Below, piece by piece: positions 9,501 to 16,673 of a DNA stretch of 64,000 nt. The stretch is from Aequorivita sp. H23M31. Lineage in GTDB: Bacteria; Bacteroidota; Bacteroidia; Flavobacteriales; Flavobacteriaceae. The stretch covers positions 1,240,001-1,304,000 of the forward strand of contig NZ_CP034951.1 in NCBI RefSeq assembly GCF_004022485.1, given 5' to 3'. Every line of letters begins with the position of its first letter. The stretch's first letter is position 1. The position numbers and the translations under genes are program-made. The notes under the pieces were generated by a model. That model searched no databases. It saw nothing but the letters and a program-made list of their open reading frames with translations, and was not told the origin of the DNA.

Positions 9501-9878
9501 TACAACATCCTAAAGGTTATTGAAAAAAGAAACCAGGAAGAAGAAGCCATTGCAGAACTTATAAAAGACTTTGAAGATAAAATTGAAGCATTTTTTGAGT
9601 ATATCAAAGGAGATAAAATGGGCAAAAGACTGGTGGCAAAGATAGCAGATGATGGCTCAGCATTTACCCAAGAAGAAATCTATTCCGACTTCGAGAGATT
9701 ATACCGAAAGTATATAATCATAAATCAAAATCTTGGCGATTTCTTCAAAAGTGAAACCAGAGATATACTCAACCAATTATGTGATGATTTTGAAAACACC
9801 TTAGGGAAAAAATACCCATTTGGTGAAGAAGGCCCCGCCACATTGTTAAGTGCGGCCGAACCTGACAAATCTAAATAA
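6546..9878 (+). CDS. hsdR: Type I restriction endonuclease subunit
   Basis: A 1110-aa HsdR. The N-terminal PD-(D/E)xK nuclease shows RPDLTFF and then GELKS at about residue 161. Next come the SF2 translocase motifs: GFGKSN (Walker A, about residue 400), DEIHRS (motif II, about 503), GFTATPS (motif III), and a C-terminal RecA fold with LQTGFDEP and QTISRVNR. The C-terminal helical region contains a low-complexity lysine/proline linker (KEKPNKPKNPDPTDPDQPNK, near residue 970). HsdR translocates DNA using ATP and cleaves at a distance from unmethylated sites. The gene follows abiF by 3 bp. Nothing suggests inactivation. Confidence 0.93.
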   Translation: MTELDLQDKYLINFLCKRTDGLQYNEAKANTVSANFFVIEDLKNFLSQTDLNKTNYKKLLRKFPSEKDLLQAFTEFLEERIGSSMNMAIFINSNQTVNFEGIKLHLFYPSDSVTLGDKLFHQNIFSVVQELPYTFKHKDKQLFSFRPDLTFFINGIYLGYGELKSNYNNQNARNNGRKKIAKDYLSAAQEYLQIAKNNDLNQSIRKSFLKIFEKAIHITATDINETFIIRNIANQFEEIKNTVNAGSYDFETYTKKVLSDFKVYPVKGEHNKSTGRFEEVFKALYDKRMIEKEILYYNFIERELIKKERSRTKEYKHNDGRLIAPRPKQKFGADKIISKIDEFLEHENEPNYFLNKLENELRARGLGEEQIKELVQKRSKYQNNKTVYSLLLQYAAGFGKSNIIGWTALQLKDLRKNDAYVYDKIMLVVDRLQLRDQIDSKMHNMNLQKGMFIEASDKKSFIKALTSDRRIVIVNVQKFATIHDILDKEIVEKLSKLRIAFLIDEIHRSQSGIQHSEMVSIFDELQSSFDNNNAYKNQATKKNLIVGFTATPSDHTLARFGEFNKYAEAEKIWVPFDSYTMKEAIMDGYILNPIKGIVPVSAKMYFEIPDNVLKGFEDDYGYEAIPDNTDTGIDDDGKKYAIRKKRIYGNTDRIKAISKFIAQRLVTAVYPNIRGTAKAMLATSSIPAAIKYKGFIEKQFESLVKEKKYERFKDAPIYIVYSNSQEYPSSSTLNDGLGETSVLQNFKLSKNGLIIVVDKLQTGFDEPKLHTLFLDKEIRGINAIQTISRVNRTTKHKNDCKIVDFSYKNVNVKNIRKAFEHYSNVVVSDFDPLGDEAKLGVFYDELKDHSLYGSHFKNFKEFQNGNGDTSVILDMVDAFEIYIKANPKEAKHLKKTIGSYFKTLNLIEFVIELNAKFSDSIFLEFWRKYNTIYNHINRPDDIIDDVEIYFDNRIGIVTPGEEEKEKPNKPKNPDPTDPDQPNKYKYNILKVIEKRNQEEEAIAELIKDFEDKIEAFFEYIKGDKMGKRLVAKIADDGSAFTQEEIYSDFERLYRKYIIINQNLGDFFKSETRDILNQLCDDFENTLGKKYPFGEEGPATLLSAAEPDKSK

Positions 9879-9933
9879 AAGAAATACTAACAGTTAATCC
9901 CCTATTTATGAACCCGTAATAAAACCCGTAAAA

Positions 9934-12033
9934 ATGGCCAACCTCTGTTTCAACATCCTGACCTTCGACCATCCAAAGGAAGAATTAAGATTATATTTCA
10001 CCAACAGGGAAGATATTAATCTCACTCGTATTTATCACACCTTAGTCCCCGATGAGGTCATTGAAAAGTTTGGTCAACAAGAACATTATTACACTTCTTT
10101 CGAAGAGGAAAGAGAAGGATTTTTTCCTGTCACCAAAGCAGTCAAACCAACTTATGAAAAGAAGCTTGATAAATTTGGGGAGGAATATTCCCAAAAGATC
10201 CCTAATACAGCTTTTTCTATTTCAATTTTAAAGCGCTATTATAATTCCCTAATCCATAAATATTTCGCCGATAATGGATTAATGGTCAAGCCTAATTTCA
10301 TCCACGATACCGAAGTTTGGTTACCAAGTAAAAAAGGTGACAGTACTGGAAATTTCAATCTTTTCGACCGATATTGTTTAAAAGTACAGTTCAAAACAGT
10401 ATCAAAGTTTCTGGAATTGCTGGTAACTTTTGAAGGTACATCTAAAGTCTATAAACAATCCATTGAGGAACTGCAAGAAAGTGTTCGTCCAGAAGCATTC
10501 AATTGGGTGCTTTTTGATGAAGGTTTATATAAGTTCAATGAATTACCAAGCAGTGGGAAAAGAGCTTACAACCAAGTATATCCTGTCTGGAACTTCGACA
10601 TTAGAGACGCCTTGGGTGAACCTACAGAAGCGCCAGATAGAGGAAATAAGTACATAAAATTCAAAGAAGGTATTGATAGCTTTTACGATACTCATATTAA
10701 CGTAGAGGAGTTCAAAAATCTTATACCGATTAATTCAAAAGGCTTTATTGCTGTTGAGGGGAAAAGAATAGGAAATGTAAAACCAAATAGCAATCAATTA
10801 TTATTTGCAGAGAGTAATAAGGATAATGTGCCAATGAACGGAATGAAAAAATTCGGCCCTTATGACACTGGAACATCAACCAACATTCACTTCTTTTACA
10901 TAGTTCACGAAAGCGACAAAAAAGCCGCCACAACTATTCATCATCACTTATTAGGAAAATCGTCTGGTTTTAGTGGCTTATCGAAGTTCATTAATATTCC
11001 ATATTTCCCAAACAAAGACCTTGCAATTTATTACCAAAACAAGGACAATCCTTGGCCAGAAGTTTATGAACAAATTATCAATACATACTTTGACCCCGAT
11101 ATTAGATATTTCGCCATATATATAAGTCCAATAAGTAAAGAAACTACCGACAAGCAGCAAAAGCGAGTTTACTACAAGTTAAAAGAGCTATTACTCAAAA
11201 AAAAGATTTCCTCTCAAGTAATAGATGCCAAAAAACTGTCGAAAAATAGAAGTCCTCATTTTAGCCTTCCTAATATAGCTATCGCCATTCTCGCTAAATT
11301 AAATGGTACTCCTTGGCGCCTTGACAGCAATATTAAAAAAGAATTGGTAGTTGGGGTAGGTGCTTTTAAAAACACCGATTTCGATATTAAATATGTGGGC
11401 AGTGCATTCAGTTTTTCAAATAACGGAAAGTTTAACCGCTTCGAATGTTTCCAACAAAACCAAATAAAGGAATTGGCAGGTTCTATTTATAAAGCAGTTA
11501 AAGAATATGCGGTCCATAATCCCGAAATAAAACGTCTCGTAATCCATTTTTACAAAACAATGAGTCGTGACGAATTAGCACCAATCGAAGATGGTCTCAA
11601 AAGTATGGGCTTAGACATTCCCGTATTCATTGTATCCATTAATAAAACAGAATCATCAGACATTGTAGCTTTTGATATTGATTGGGATAATCTAATGCCA
11701 TTAAGTGGTTCCTATATCAATATTGGTTATAATAAATTCTTGTTGTTCAATAATACCCGATACTATAAAAGCTTTTACAAGAAAAGTGAAGGTTTCCCAT
11801 TTCCAATAAAATTAAAAATCGAATGTACTCAGCCCGAGTTAACAAAAGACATAAAAACAGTGAAAGAACTTATAGACCAGGTCTATCAATTCAGTAGAAT
11901 GTATTGGAAATCAGTAAGCCAACAAAATCTTCCTGTTACAATAAAATACCCTGAAATGGTCGCAGAAATGCTTCCTCATTTCGATGGCAATGAAATCCCA
12001 GATTTTGGAAAAGATAAACTTTGGTTTTTGTAG
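9934..12033 (+). CDS. Long prokaryotic Argonaute with a degenerate PIWI active site
   Basis: A 699-aa Argonaute/PIWI-family protein. The C-terminal half gives the call: a MID-like segment RVYYKLKELL...ISSQ (Tyr413/Tyr414, Lys415, Gln428, likely guide 5'-end binding), then PIWI strands VVGVGAF (472-478), YVGSAFSFSN, RLVIHFYKTMS (534-544), SRMYWKS and LPVTIKYPEMVA, ending in the hydrophobic LWFL typical of the family. The N-terminal ~330 residues would hold N, linker and PAZ regions. The first catalytic Asp (GxD) is Gly476, and the Asp expected after the His (HRDG) is Tyr540, so no DEDX tetrad is visible. It probably binds guide and target without slicing and signals to a partner. It starts 55 bp after hsdR; the partner candidate follows by 42 bp. 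Confidence 0.87.
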   Translation: MANLCFNILTFDHPKEELRLYFTNREDINLTRIYHTLVPDEVIEKFGQQEHYYTSFEEEREGFFPVTKAVKPTYEKKLDKFGEEYSQKIPNTAFSISILKRYYNSLIHKYFADNGLMVKPNFIHDTEVWLPSKKGDSTGNFNLFDRYCLKVQFKTVSKFLELLVTFEGTSKVYKQSIEELQESVRPEAFNWVLFDEGLYKFNELPSSGKRAYNQVYPVWNFDIRDALGEPTEAPDRGNKYIKFKEGIDSFYDTHINVEEFKNLIPINSKGFIAVEGKRIGNVKPNSNQLLFAESNKDNVPMNGMKKFGPYDTGTSTNIHFFYIVHESDKKAATTIHHHLLGKSSGFSGLSKFINIPYFPNKDLAIYYQNKDNPWPEVYEQIINTYFDPDIRYFAIYISPISKETTDKQQKRVYYKLKELLLKKKISSQVIDAKKLSKNRSPHFSLPNIAIAILAKLNGTPWRLDSNIKKELVVGVGAFKNTDFDIKYVGSAFSFSNNGKFNRFECFQQNQIKELAGSIYKAVKEYAVHNPEIKRLVIHFYKTMSRDELAPIEDGLKSMGLDIPVFIVSINKTESSDIVAFDIDWDNLMPLSGSYINIGYNKFLLFNNTRYYKSFYKKSEGFPFPIKLKIECTQPELTKDIKTVKELIDQVYQFSRMYWKSVSQQNLPVTIKYPEMVAEMLPHFDGNEIPDFGKDKLWFL

Positions 12034-12075
12034 AAATCTCAACTTAAATATGAATACATATCCAGTTTTAAATCA

Positions 12076-13308
12076 ATGAAGAAAAATGAAAGGTATTATG
12101 GTGAGGTTTGGTTACCTGCAAACGAACAGGACAGAAAATTCGCAGTTTTAATACCCAAGGACGATGAAATTTTAATAGAAACTAACCTATATTCTTACGA
12201 AGGAGCTTATAAAGAACGTCAAATTTTTGGCTCATTTAATGGTTTAGGTTACGTAACTCTTATTGATTGTAAGACACGGCATTCAGCCACAGGCCTTATT
12301 AATTCTCGAATTTACAAAGCTACTTACTGTTTTATTGGCATTTCTCATTTTGTTAATCCATATAAACTAAAAATAAATCAATTCTATGTTGTAAATGAAG
12401 CAATTGTAAAATGGATTGACCACCGCTCCTTTTACGACTGGAATAAGAAGGAAATCGTATCTAAAGATTTCAAGACTGAATTTTACCTTCCTGATAATGG
12501 ACTTAAGATTGTTATTGAACAATATTTGAATTATAGAGGTAGCGGCTATGAAATAAAAATCGAAAATAAGGGAAAAGTTTCTTTTCAAACTGAAAAACCT
12601 GTAGATATACTTGAAGCTATTAAATATTATGACCAATTTCAAAAAGTCCTACAACTCTTAAGAGGTGGGTCGGCACAATTTGAAAAATTCCTCTTTAAAT
12701 GCCCCTCTTGTGATGATTGGCAAGAAGTCTATTATAATGATAAAAAATTGACTAAATCAAAGAACACATATGTTCATACCACCTATTCTGAGATTAAAGA
12801 CGATTTAGAAAAAATTTTGAAAGGTGCTTATTCGCTCGAATCATTCCAATTTTGCTTAGATAAGCTGATGGAAAACTTCATTACCCGCGAGAGTAGCCAT
12901 AATAAAAGATTTACCAATAGTATATCTGCATATGAAGCATTTATAAAGAATTACTCAAAGAATCCTCGTGCCAAATTACCCCAGGCAATAAATCAATATA
13001 AGTATATATTTATACTCATTAGCGATATGGGCAAAGATACTTGGCCCGAATTTCTGCAAAAAGTAATTCGGTCCAGAAATTACCATACCCATAGTAATTT
13101 AGGAAATAAGGACGTATTTACCGAATACGAACTGTTATACATTAGTCTTCTTTTTGACTTTGTAATCGGTTATTTATTGTTAGAAAAAATTGGGGTATCT
13201 GAATCCTTGCTTGAAAAATTTAAGCAACGCGGCAAAAGTGTTTACGTAGATATGCAATGGGTTAATTCAATTTTGTCATCCAATCCTTTATTAAATAAAA
13301 AGAAGTAA
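12076..13308 (+). CDS. ApeA-like HEPN-domain protein, probable effector of the Argonaute
   Basis: A 410-aa protein. Residues 1-~190 look like an ApeA N-terminal domain (opening ERYYGEVWLP, mostly beta). A CPSC pair at 209-212 might bind metal. The C-terminal half is alpha-helical with RSRNYHTH, which supplies the HEPN R-x4-H motif (Arg334, His339) in the ApeA-like context. ApeA is a known HEPN anti-phage protein thought to act by RNA cleavage. The gene begins 42 bp after the inactive Argonaute on the same strand, with no promoter or terminator seen between, so the two are probably one operon. Pairing as sensor plus RNase effector is inference; the ApeA-like assignment rests on motif and layout rather than a profile search. 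Confidence 0.72.
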   Translation: MKKNERYYGEVWLPANEQDRKFAVLIPKDDEILIETNLYSYEGAYKERQIFGSFNGLGYVTLIDCKTRHSATGLINSRIYKATYCFIGISHFVNPYKLKINQFYVVNEAIVKWIDHRSFYDWNKKEIVSKDFKTEFYLPDNGLKIVIEQYLNYRGSGYEIKIENKGKVSFQTEKPVDILEAIKYYDQFQKVLQLLRGGSAQFEKFLFKCPSCDDWQEVYYNDKKLTKSKNTYVHTTYSEIKDDLEKILKGAYSLESFQFCLDKLMENFITRESSHNKRFTNSISAYEAFIKNYSKNPRAKLPQAINQYKYIFILISDMGKDTWPEFLQKVIRSRNYHTHSNLGNKDVFTEYELLYISLLFDFVIGYLLLEKIGVSESLLEKFKQRGKSVYVDMQWVNSILSSNPLLNKKK

Positions 13309-13334
13309 ATATTAAAACCATTCCCCCACCGCAC

Positions 13335-13890
13335 AGCCATTTGCTTTCAGTCGGTTCTTTTCGCTCGTTCGTGCCTCACTCTCTACAATCACCCACTTCC
13401 AGCAACGCGCAGCAAGCCTACGCCTTCAATCGGTTCCGTTGCTCTACACCTCAATCAGTCGCACCCTTGCTTTTCCCAACGCTCGCCCCAACGCAGGTAA
13501 AGCGGTGTTCGTCAGTCGTTCCGCTTTGTTCCGCAAAAACATATCTGCAAGGGTAAAATGAACTCCCTGCGGTCGCCCTTGCATATACCGTTCACTTACC
13601 AGTTGGTTTGCGCTCCAATGGGTGCTCACCAACTGCCGTTCACTTGTTTTGCTACACACGCTTCTCTTCTTCCTCACCCGGGGCTACTTCATCCCCCAAA
13701 CCCTAATAAGGTGTTCGCTGCGCTCACAACATTTTTTATTGGGGGTCTGTCGCCCCTTGTTAATTTTGCTCGCCTGCGGGTCGCTTCGGGCTGATCGGGC
13801 TGTCACGATTTTTGCAATCCGCCATTTGCCTACAGTCGCTTCATTTCAGTCATTCGTGCCTCATTCCTTTCATTCAGCCACTTTCAGCAA
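13335..13890 (+). repeat. Two degenerate direct repeats about 485 bp apart
   Basis: 13335-13405 and 13821-13890 align with scattered differences: both have CATTTGC, then CAGTCG, a TTC-rich run, TTCGTGCCTCA, and then CCAC-TTC-AGCAAC. The shared order of words over ~70 bp is unlikely by chance. Confidence 0.55.
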
Positions 13891-14104
13891 CCCTCGCAAG
13901 AGTGGCTCATCCTCTTCACTTCGCAAGCCTTTATCCCTTCATTACGCAATGCCAAATCTGTACCTTCAATTTTACCTCTGAACCCTGAATAACAGTCCTC
14001 TTTAAAAAACATTAATTAGGTAAAGGCATTGCTCCATTTCGGCAACGGCATCGCTCCGTTTCGTTTCTTCGCCACCCTTGCCTTTTCCAACGCCGAAGCT
14101 AAAA
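13460..14104 (+). repeat. Second degenerate repeat pair in the same region
   Basis: CACCCTTGCTTTTCCCAACG (near 13461) and CACCCTTGCCTTTTCCAACG (near 14082) are near-identical 20-mers about 620 bp apart. On the - strand both fall inside spurious frames with the shared ending ALxKARV. They suggest the whole block arose by duplication and decay of a module. Confidence 0.5.
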
Positions 14105-14317
14105 ATCGCGCCAGCCCTGCGGTAAACCGTAGGCGTCTGCCGCCCTCATTCTTCGGGCTTCTGCAGCCACCACCCTTGCTCCGCTCGCAGGCGGCTCGCA
14201 TTATAGTTCCAGCAATTCATTCCGTTACTCTCCATTCCTTGCTTCCACTATAGCTACGCTTGTTTACCTGCGTTTTCGCGCGAATACATATTACAATTTT
14301 TAGTGCTTTAGATTATT

Positions 14318-14470
14318 ATGAAAGAGCTATTTGAGGATTTTTACTACCTACCTTTTCCTAAAGACGAAGAAAGTGTTTGGAAAACAGACACCCATAGTCC
14401 TTTATGGGTGAAAATTTTAATTATATCACTCATTGGCTTTATGTGTTTTATGCTTGCGGTTGCATCTTGA
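14318..14470 (+). CDS. Small single-pass membrane protein (50 aa)
   Basis: ATG at 14318 opens a 50-codon frame ending TGA at 14470. The N-terminal half is acidic/aromatic (MKELFEDFYYLPFPKDEE) and residues ~31-48 form one hydrophobic helix (VKILIISLIGF and on). The composition is protein-like and unlike the Arg/Ser-rich spurious frames around it. No family is recognised. It could be a small toxin or an element-borne accessory protein; both are speculation. Confidence 0.45.
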   Translation: MKELFEDFYYLPFPKDEESVWKTDTHSPLWVKILIISLIGFMCFMLAVAS

Positions 14471-14590
14471 ATACATCTAATTTACATCCTTCAATTCACC
14501 ATCCCGTTCTAATTCCAAAACAATAAATAACTCAAACATAGAGCAAAGGTACAGGCGTGCGGATGCGAGAGCTGCAAGGGTTCGCTTCGC

Positions 14591-14640
14591 CTGTTTGGTA
14601 AAAAAATCTCCACCCTGCGGGTAGTATTTTTTTACCACAG
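14591..14640. repeat. Long hairpin, copy 1 of a two-copy palindromic motif
   Basis: GGTAAAAAAAT (14597-14607) pairs perfectly with ATTTTTTTACC (14626-14636). Inside, ACCC (14612-14615) pairs with GGGT (14619-14622), with CTCC and AGT as internal loop sides. CTG/CAG outside may extend it. The core recurs at 14989-15037 with different but still complementary stem bases. Confidence 0.7.
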
Positions 14641-14659
14641 CCCTTGCATCAATCGCACC

Positions 14660-14882
14660 GATCCTGTGAAGTGGCACTATGTTTAATTTAATTATTTCAT
14701 CTATGTATAAGTCACTTTTTTCAGTCCGTTGTGGCAGCCGGTGGTTGTTGGCGGGCGTTCGGTTGTCAGGTCGTCCATTCTTTGTGGGCGTTGTTCGTTG
14801 TGGTGTTGTAGATTATACCATCCGCCTCTTTTGGTTAGAGGTTACGTTGTCAGAGCTCCCTTTTTAGGAGGCTCTTTTTTTT
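14660..14882 (+). ncRNA. Possible small RNA ending in an intrinsic terminator
   Basis: A G/T-rich stretch with a local hairpin (CCTCT/AGAGG near 14825-14841) ends in the terminator at 14852-14882. A 62-codon frame (14679-14867) exists, but its translation is low-complexity and runs into the terminator stem, so an RNA product seems as likely as a protein. I see no clear promoter. Weakly supported. Confidence 0.3.
14852..14882 (+). terminator. Intrinsic terminator
   Basis: AGAGC-TCC (14852-14859) pairs with GGA-GCTCT (14867-14875, one bulged G), followed by about eight T. It implies a + strand transcript ending here although no firm gene precedes it. Confidence 0.7.
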
Positions 14883-14988
14883 AATCCTTTTGAATTAAAA
14901 TTGAAATAATAAATAAAAGAGAAAAGCGAATATAGGCGGGTACGCACGAGCCCTCCGCATCAACGGATTGTAAAGGTCATGCCCTTCG

Positions 14989-15037
14989 GGTTTTGATGAA
15001 AATCTCCACCCTCCGGGTAGTATTTTCACCAAAAACC
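14989..15037. repeat. Long hairpin, copy 2 of the palindromic motif
   Basis: GGTTTTGATGAAAAT (14989-15003) pairs with the segment ATTTTC-ACC-AAAAACC (15022-15037) with one mismatch and one bulge. The inner ACCC/GGGT pair and the CTCC and AGT loop sides are the same as in copy 1, while the stem has G-C where copy 1 has A-T. Compensatory change supports a selected structure. Confidence 0.7.
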
Positions 15038-15320
15038 TTGACAACCCTTCCCAACCCGCCTAAATAAAAGCTTTCTCTTTTATTTTTTTCTCTTTTTTCT
15101 TTTCTCTTTTAAAAATAATTAAAGGGAATAGGAAGTAATTAAAAAGCCGAATCCGAAATATGAGAAGGATTACAAAAGCAAAAAAGAGCAATGTAAAGCA
15201 ACGATTTCCGAAGTTAAAAAAGAGCCTAATTGTTGAATTAACTTTGAATGAACGGGACAAAGCCGAATCAAGTCCGTGCCAAGTCCGAATGATTGTTTAA
15301 CTAAATAAAATTTAAAAAAG
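15038..15320 (+). other. Intergenic stretch before the DUF6266 gene
   Basis: A/T-rich with a pyrimidine run (CTTTCTC words near 15070-15105). A 66-codon - strand frame (15060-15260) translates to a Lys/Phe-rich low-complexity string and is not called. The last 60 bp (ACGGGACAAAGCC, CAAGTCCG twice) may contain the DUF6266 promoter, but no clean TAnnTTTG was found. Confidence 0.4.
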
Positions 15321-15962
15321 ATGGCTATTATTAATCAAGGTATTCTCGGCGGTGTATCCGGTCAAATTGGGAATGTAATCGGTGGAACCTGGAAGGGTAT
15401 CGATTACCTACGAATCAAACCTTCCAGCGTAGCGAACCCCAAAACTGAAGGGCAATTAGACCAAAGGTCCAAATTTGCAACCGTGCTTCGTTTTCTTCAA
15501 CCAATGTCTGATTTCCTGCGAATAGGTTTTAAACTGTACGCTATAAAAATGACAGAATTCAACGCTGCAATGTCGTACAATTTATTTAATGGAGTGGTTG
15601 GTGCTTATCCCAACTACAACATTGACTACCCGAACGCATTGGTAAGTCGTGGTAATTTAAAAGGAGTGGCCAACGGAACGGCTACCTCTACAACTCCAGC
15701 ACAGATTGATATTTCTTGGGATAACAACTCAAGTAGTGGAAATGCTCTTGCCACAGATAAATCTTTAATCTTAGTCCTTAATCCGGACAAGAAAGAAAGT
15801 ATTTATACCACAAGTGGACCTGATAGAACAGCAGGATCTGAAACCTTGAACTTACCAGCTGAATATACTGGAGACGTGGTTGAGGTATACCTTGGATTTG
15901 TTTCTGCAGATGGCACCAAAGTTTCCAATAGTACCCATTTAGGTTCTGTAACAGTTGCGTAA
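15321..15962 (+). CDS. DUF6266 family protein
   Basis: A 213-aa protein opening MAIINQGILGGVSGQIGNV and GTWKGIDYLRIKPSSVANPKT, the recognisable start of DUF6266, a family seen in Bacteroidota. The middle reads as beta-strand-rich (AQIDISWDNNSSSGN; LILVLNPDKK; VVEVYLGFVSADG), like a small secreted or structural repeat protein, but there is no signal peptide. The function is unknown. It has its own terminator and sits at the likely right edge of the mobile region. Confidence 0.8.
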   Translation: MAIINQGILGGVSGQIGNVIGGTWKGIDYLRIKPSSVANPKTEGQLDQRSKFATVLRFLQPMSDFLRIGFKLYAIKMTEFNAAMSYNLFNGVVGAYPNYNIDYPNALVSRGNLKGVANGTATSTTPAQIDISWDNNSSSGNALATDKSLILVLNPDKKESIYTTSGPDRTAGSETLNLPAEYTGDVVEVYLGFVSADGTKVSNSTHLGSVTVA

Positions 15963-15983
15963 AAGCGATTGACGTTTTCCCCG

Positions 15984-16014
15984 AAAACCGTCCTATTATT
16001 AGGGCGGTTTTTTT
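15984..16014 (+). terminator. Terminator of the DUF6266 gene
   Basis: AAAACCG-T-CCT (15984-15993) pairs with AGG-G-CGGTTTT (16001 onward), followed by a run of T, 22 bp after the stop codon. Confidence 0.8.
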
Positions 16015-16673
16015 GTTTAAAAACTTTCCATCTTTCCTATCTTTAGCCCTTAATTAGTTATAAATCAGCCTTTTTTGTTGCTAAATGGTTTCTATTAGGC
16101 TGTAATCAGTTGATTATCAATATGACTTCACATATTGCATCGGGAAGTAAAGATTATTCCACAGCGGTAAGATATTGTTTTTTATTTTGCTGAAAACTTT
16201 GTCTACCTGAGCGGTGAAGTTTACCTACGATGCAACTAATGAATAGGAATTTCGAAGACGATTAGAATATCAAAAAAACTGTTAAAACCTTCCTAACAAA
16301 AAAAATATATTTGGGCCTCGATAAGATATTACGGATGTGTAACTTATAGTTTCACAGATCTCTAGTTGCCATCCATTTTGAGAAAAATAAAAGGATGGAC
16401 AATGGCAAAGATGAAGGATCTTATTGATAGAGAGGGTGATATATTGCAGATTTTGGCCGAATGTAGGAATGCTAAGCATTATAAATATCAGGCGGGTGAG
16501 ATGGAATTTAAAGCACTTTGGTTACCTAAAACCTTCAACTACCCTTCCGGCTTGGATCATGGTAGTCTAAAGTCGAAACCTCTATGTTATAACCAAGGAT
16601 AATTTTGAATAGCAAAGCACTTCGTCCAGATAGCAATCGGGAGCGCTCAGTGTGACGGAGGATGGATTTACAT
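16015..16673 (+). other. Intergenic region, possible element boundary
   Basis: About 660 bp between the DUF6266 terminator and nagB. It holds a hairpin (CCATCC at 16369-16374 with GGATGG at 16393-16398, plus TTTT/AAAA) and one doubtful short frame. No tRNA, integrase or direct-repeat att site was found, so the right boundary of the mobile region cannot be fixed. Confidence 0.4.
16402..16602 (+). CDS. Doubtful short ORF (66 aa)
   Basis: A frame of 66 codons from ATG 16402 (a longer version starts at 16366 but inside a hairpin). It reads MAKMKDLIDREGDILQILAE and on, with a plausible helical start and an untidy C-terminus. No family is recognised. It may be a gene remnant left at the element edge. 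Confidence 0.2.
   Translation: MAKMKDLIDREGDILQILAECRNAKHYKYQAGEMEFKALWLPKTFNYPSGLDHGSLKSKPLCYNQG

Larger units (their letters stand above)
13309..14317 (+). other. About 1 kb C/T-rich region without convincing genes
   Basis: This stretch is visibly richer in G+C, and especially in C+T on the + strand, than the genes on either side (TTCGCTCG, CCCTTGC and CCTGCGG words recur). Open frames exist on both strands but have low-complexity Arg/Ser/Ala-rich translations and shift freely, so I do not call them. It contains at least two degenerate repeat families (see the repeat entries). Similar GC-rich noncoding blocks occur in conjugative elements of Bacteroidota. Whether this is oriT-linked, RNA-coding or decayed sequence cannot be decided here. 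Confidence 0.5.

Noticed and set aside
11569..11577. Asp546 in SRDE of the Argonaute as the catalytic Asp
   Set aside because: It lies eight residues after the His of the expected HRDG position; aligning it would need a large insertion, and the first Asp is also missing.
13444..13677. 77-codon - strand frame, and the 61-codon one at 14016-14201
   Set aside because: Arg/Ser/Ala-rich translations that arise from C/T-rich repeats; parallel frames are open on the other strand and no family resemblance is seen.
16015..16673. att site or tRNA at the element's right edge
   Set aside because: No tRNA-like cloverleaf, integrase gene or direct repeat matching the left side could be found within the window.
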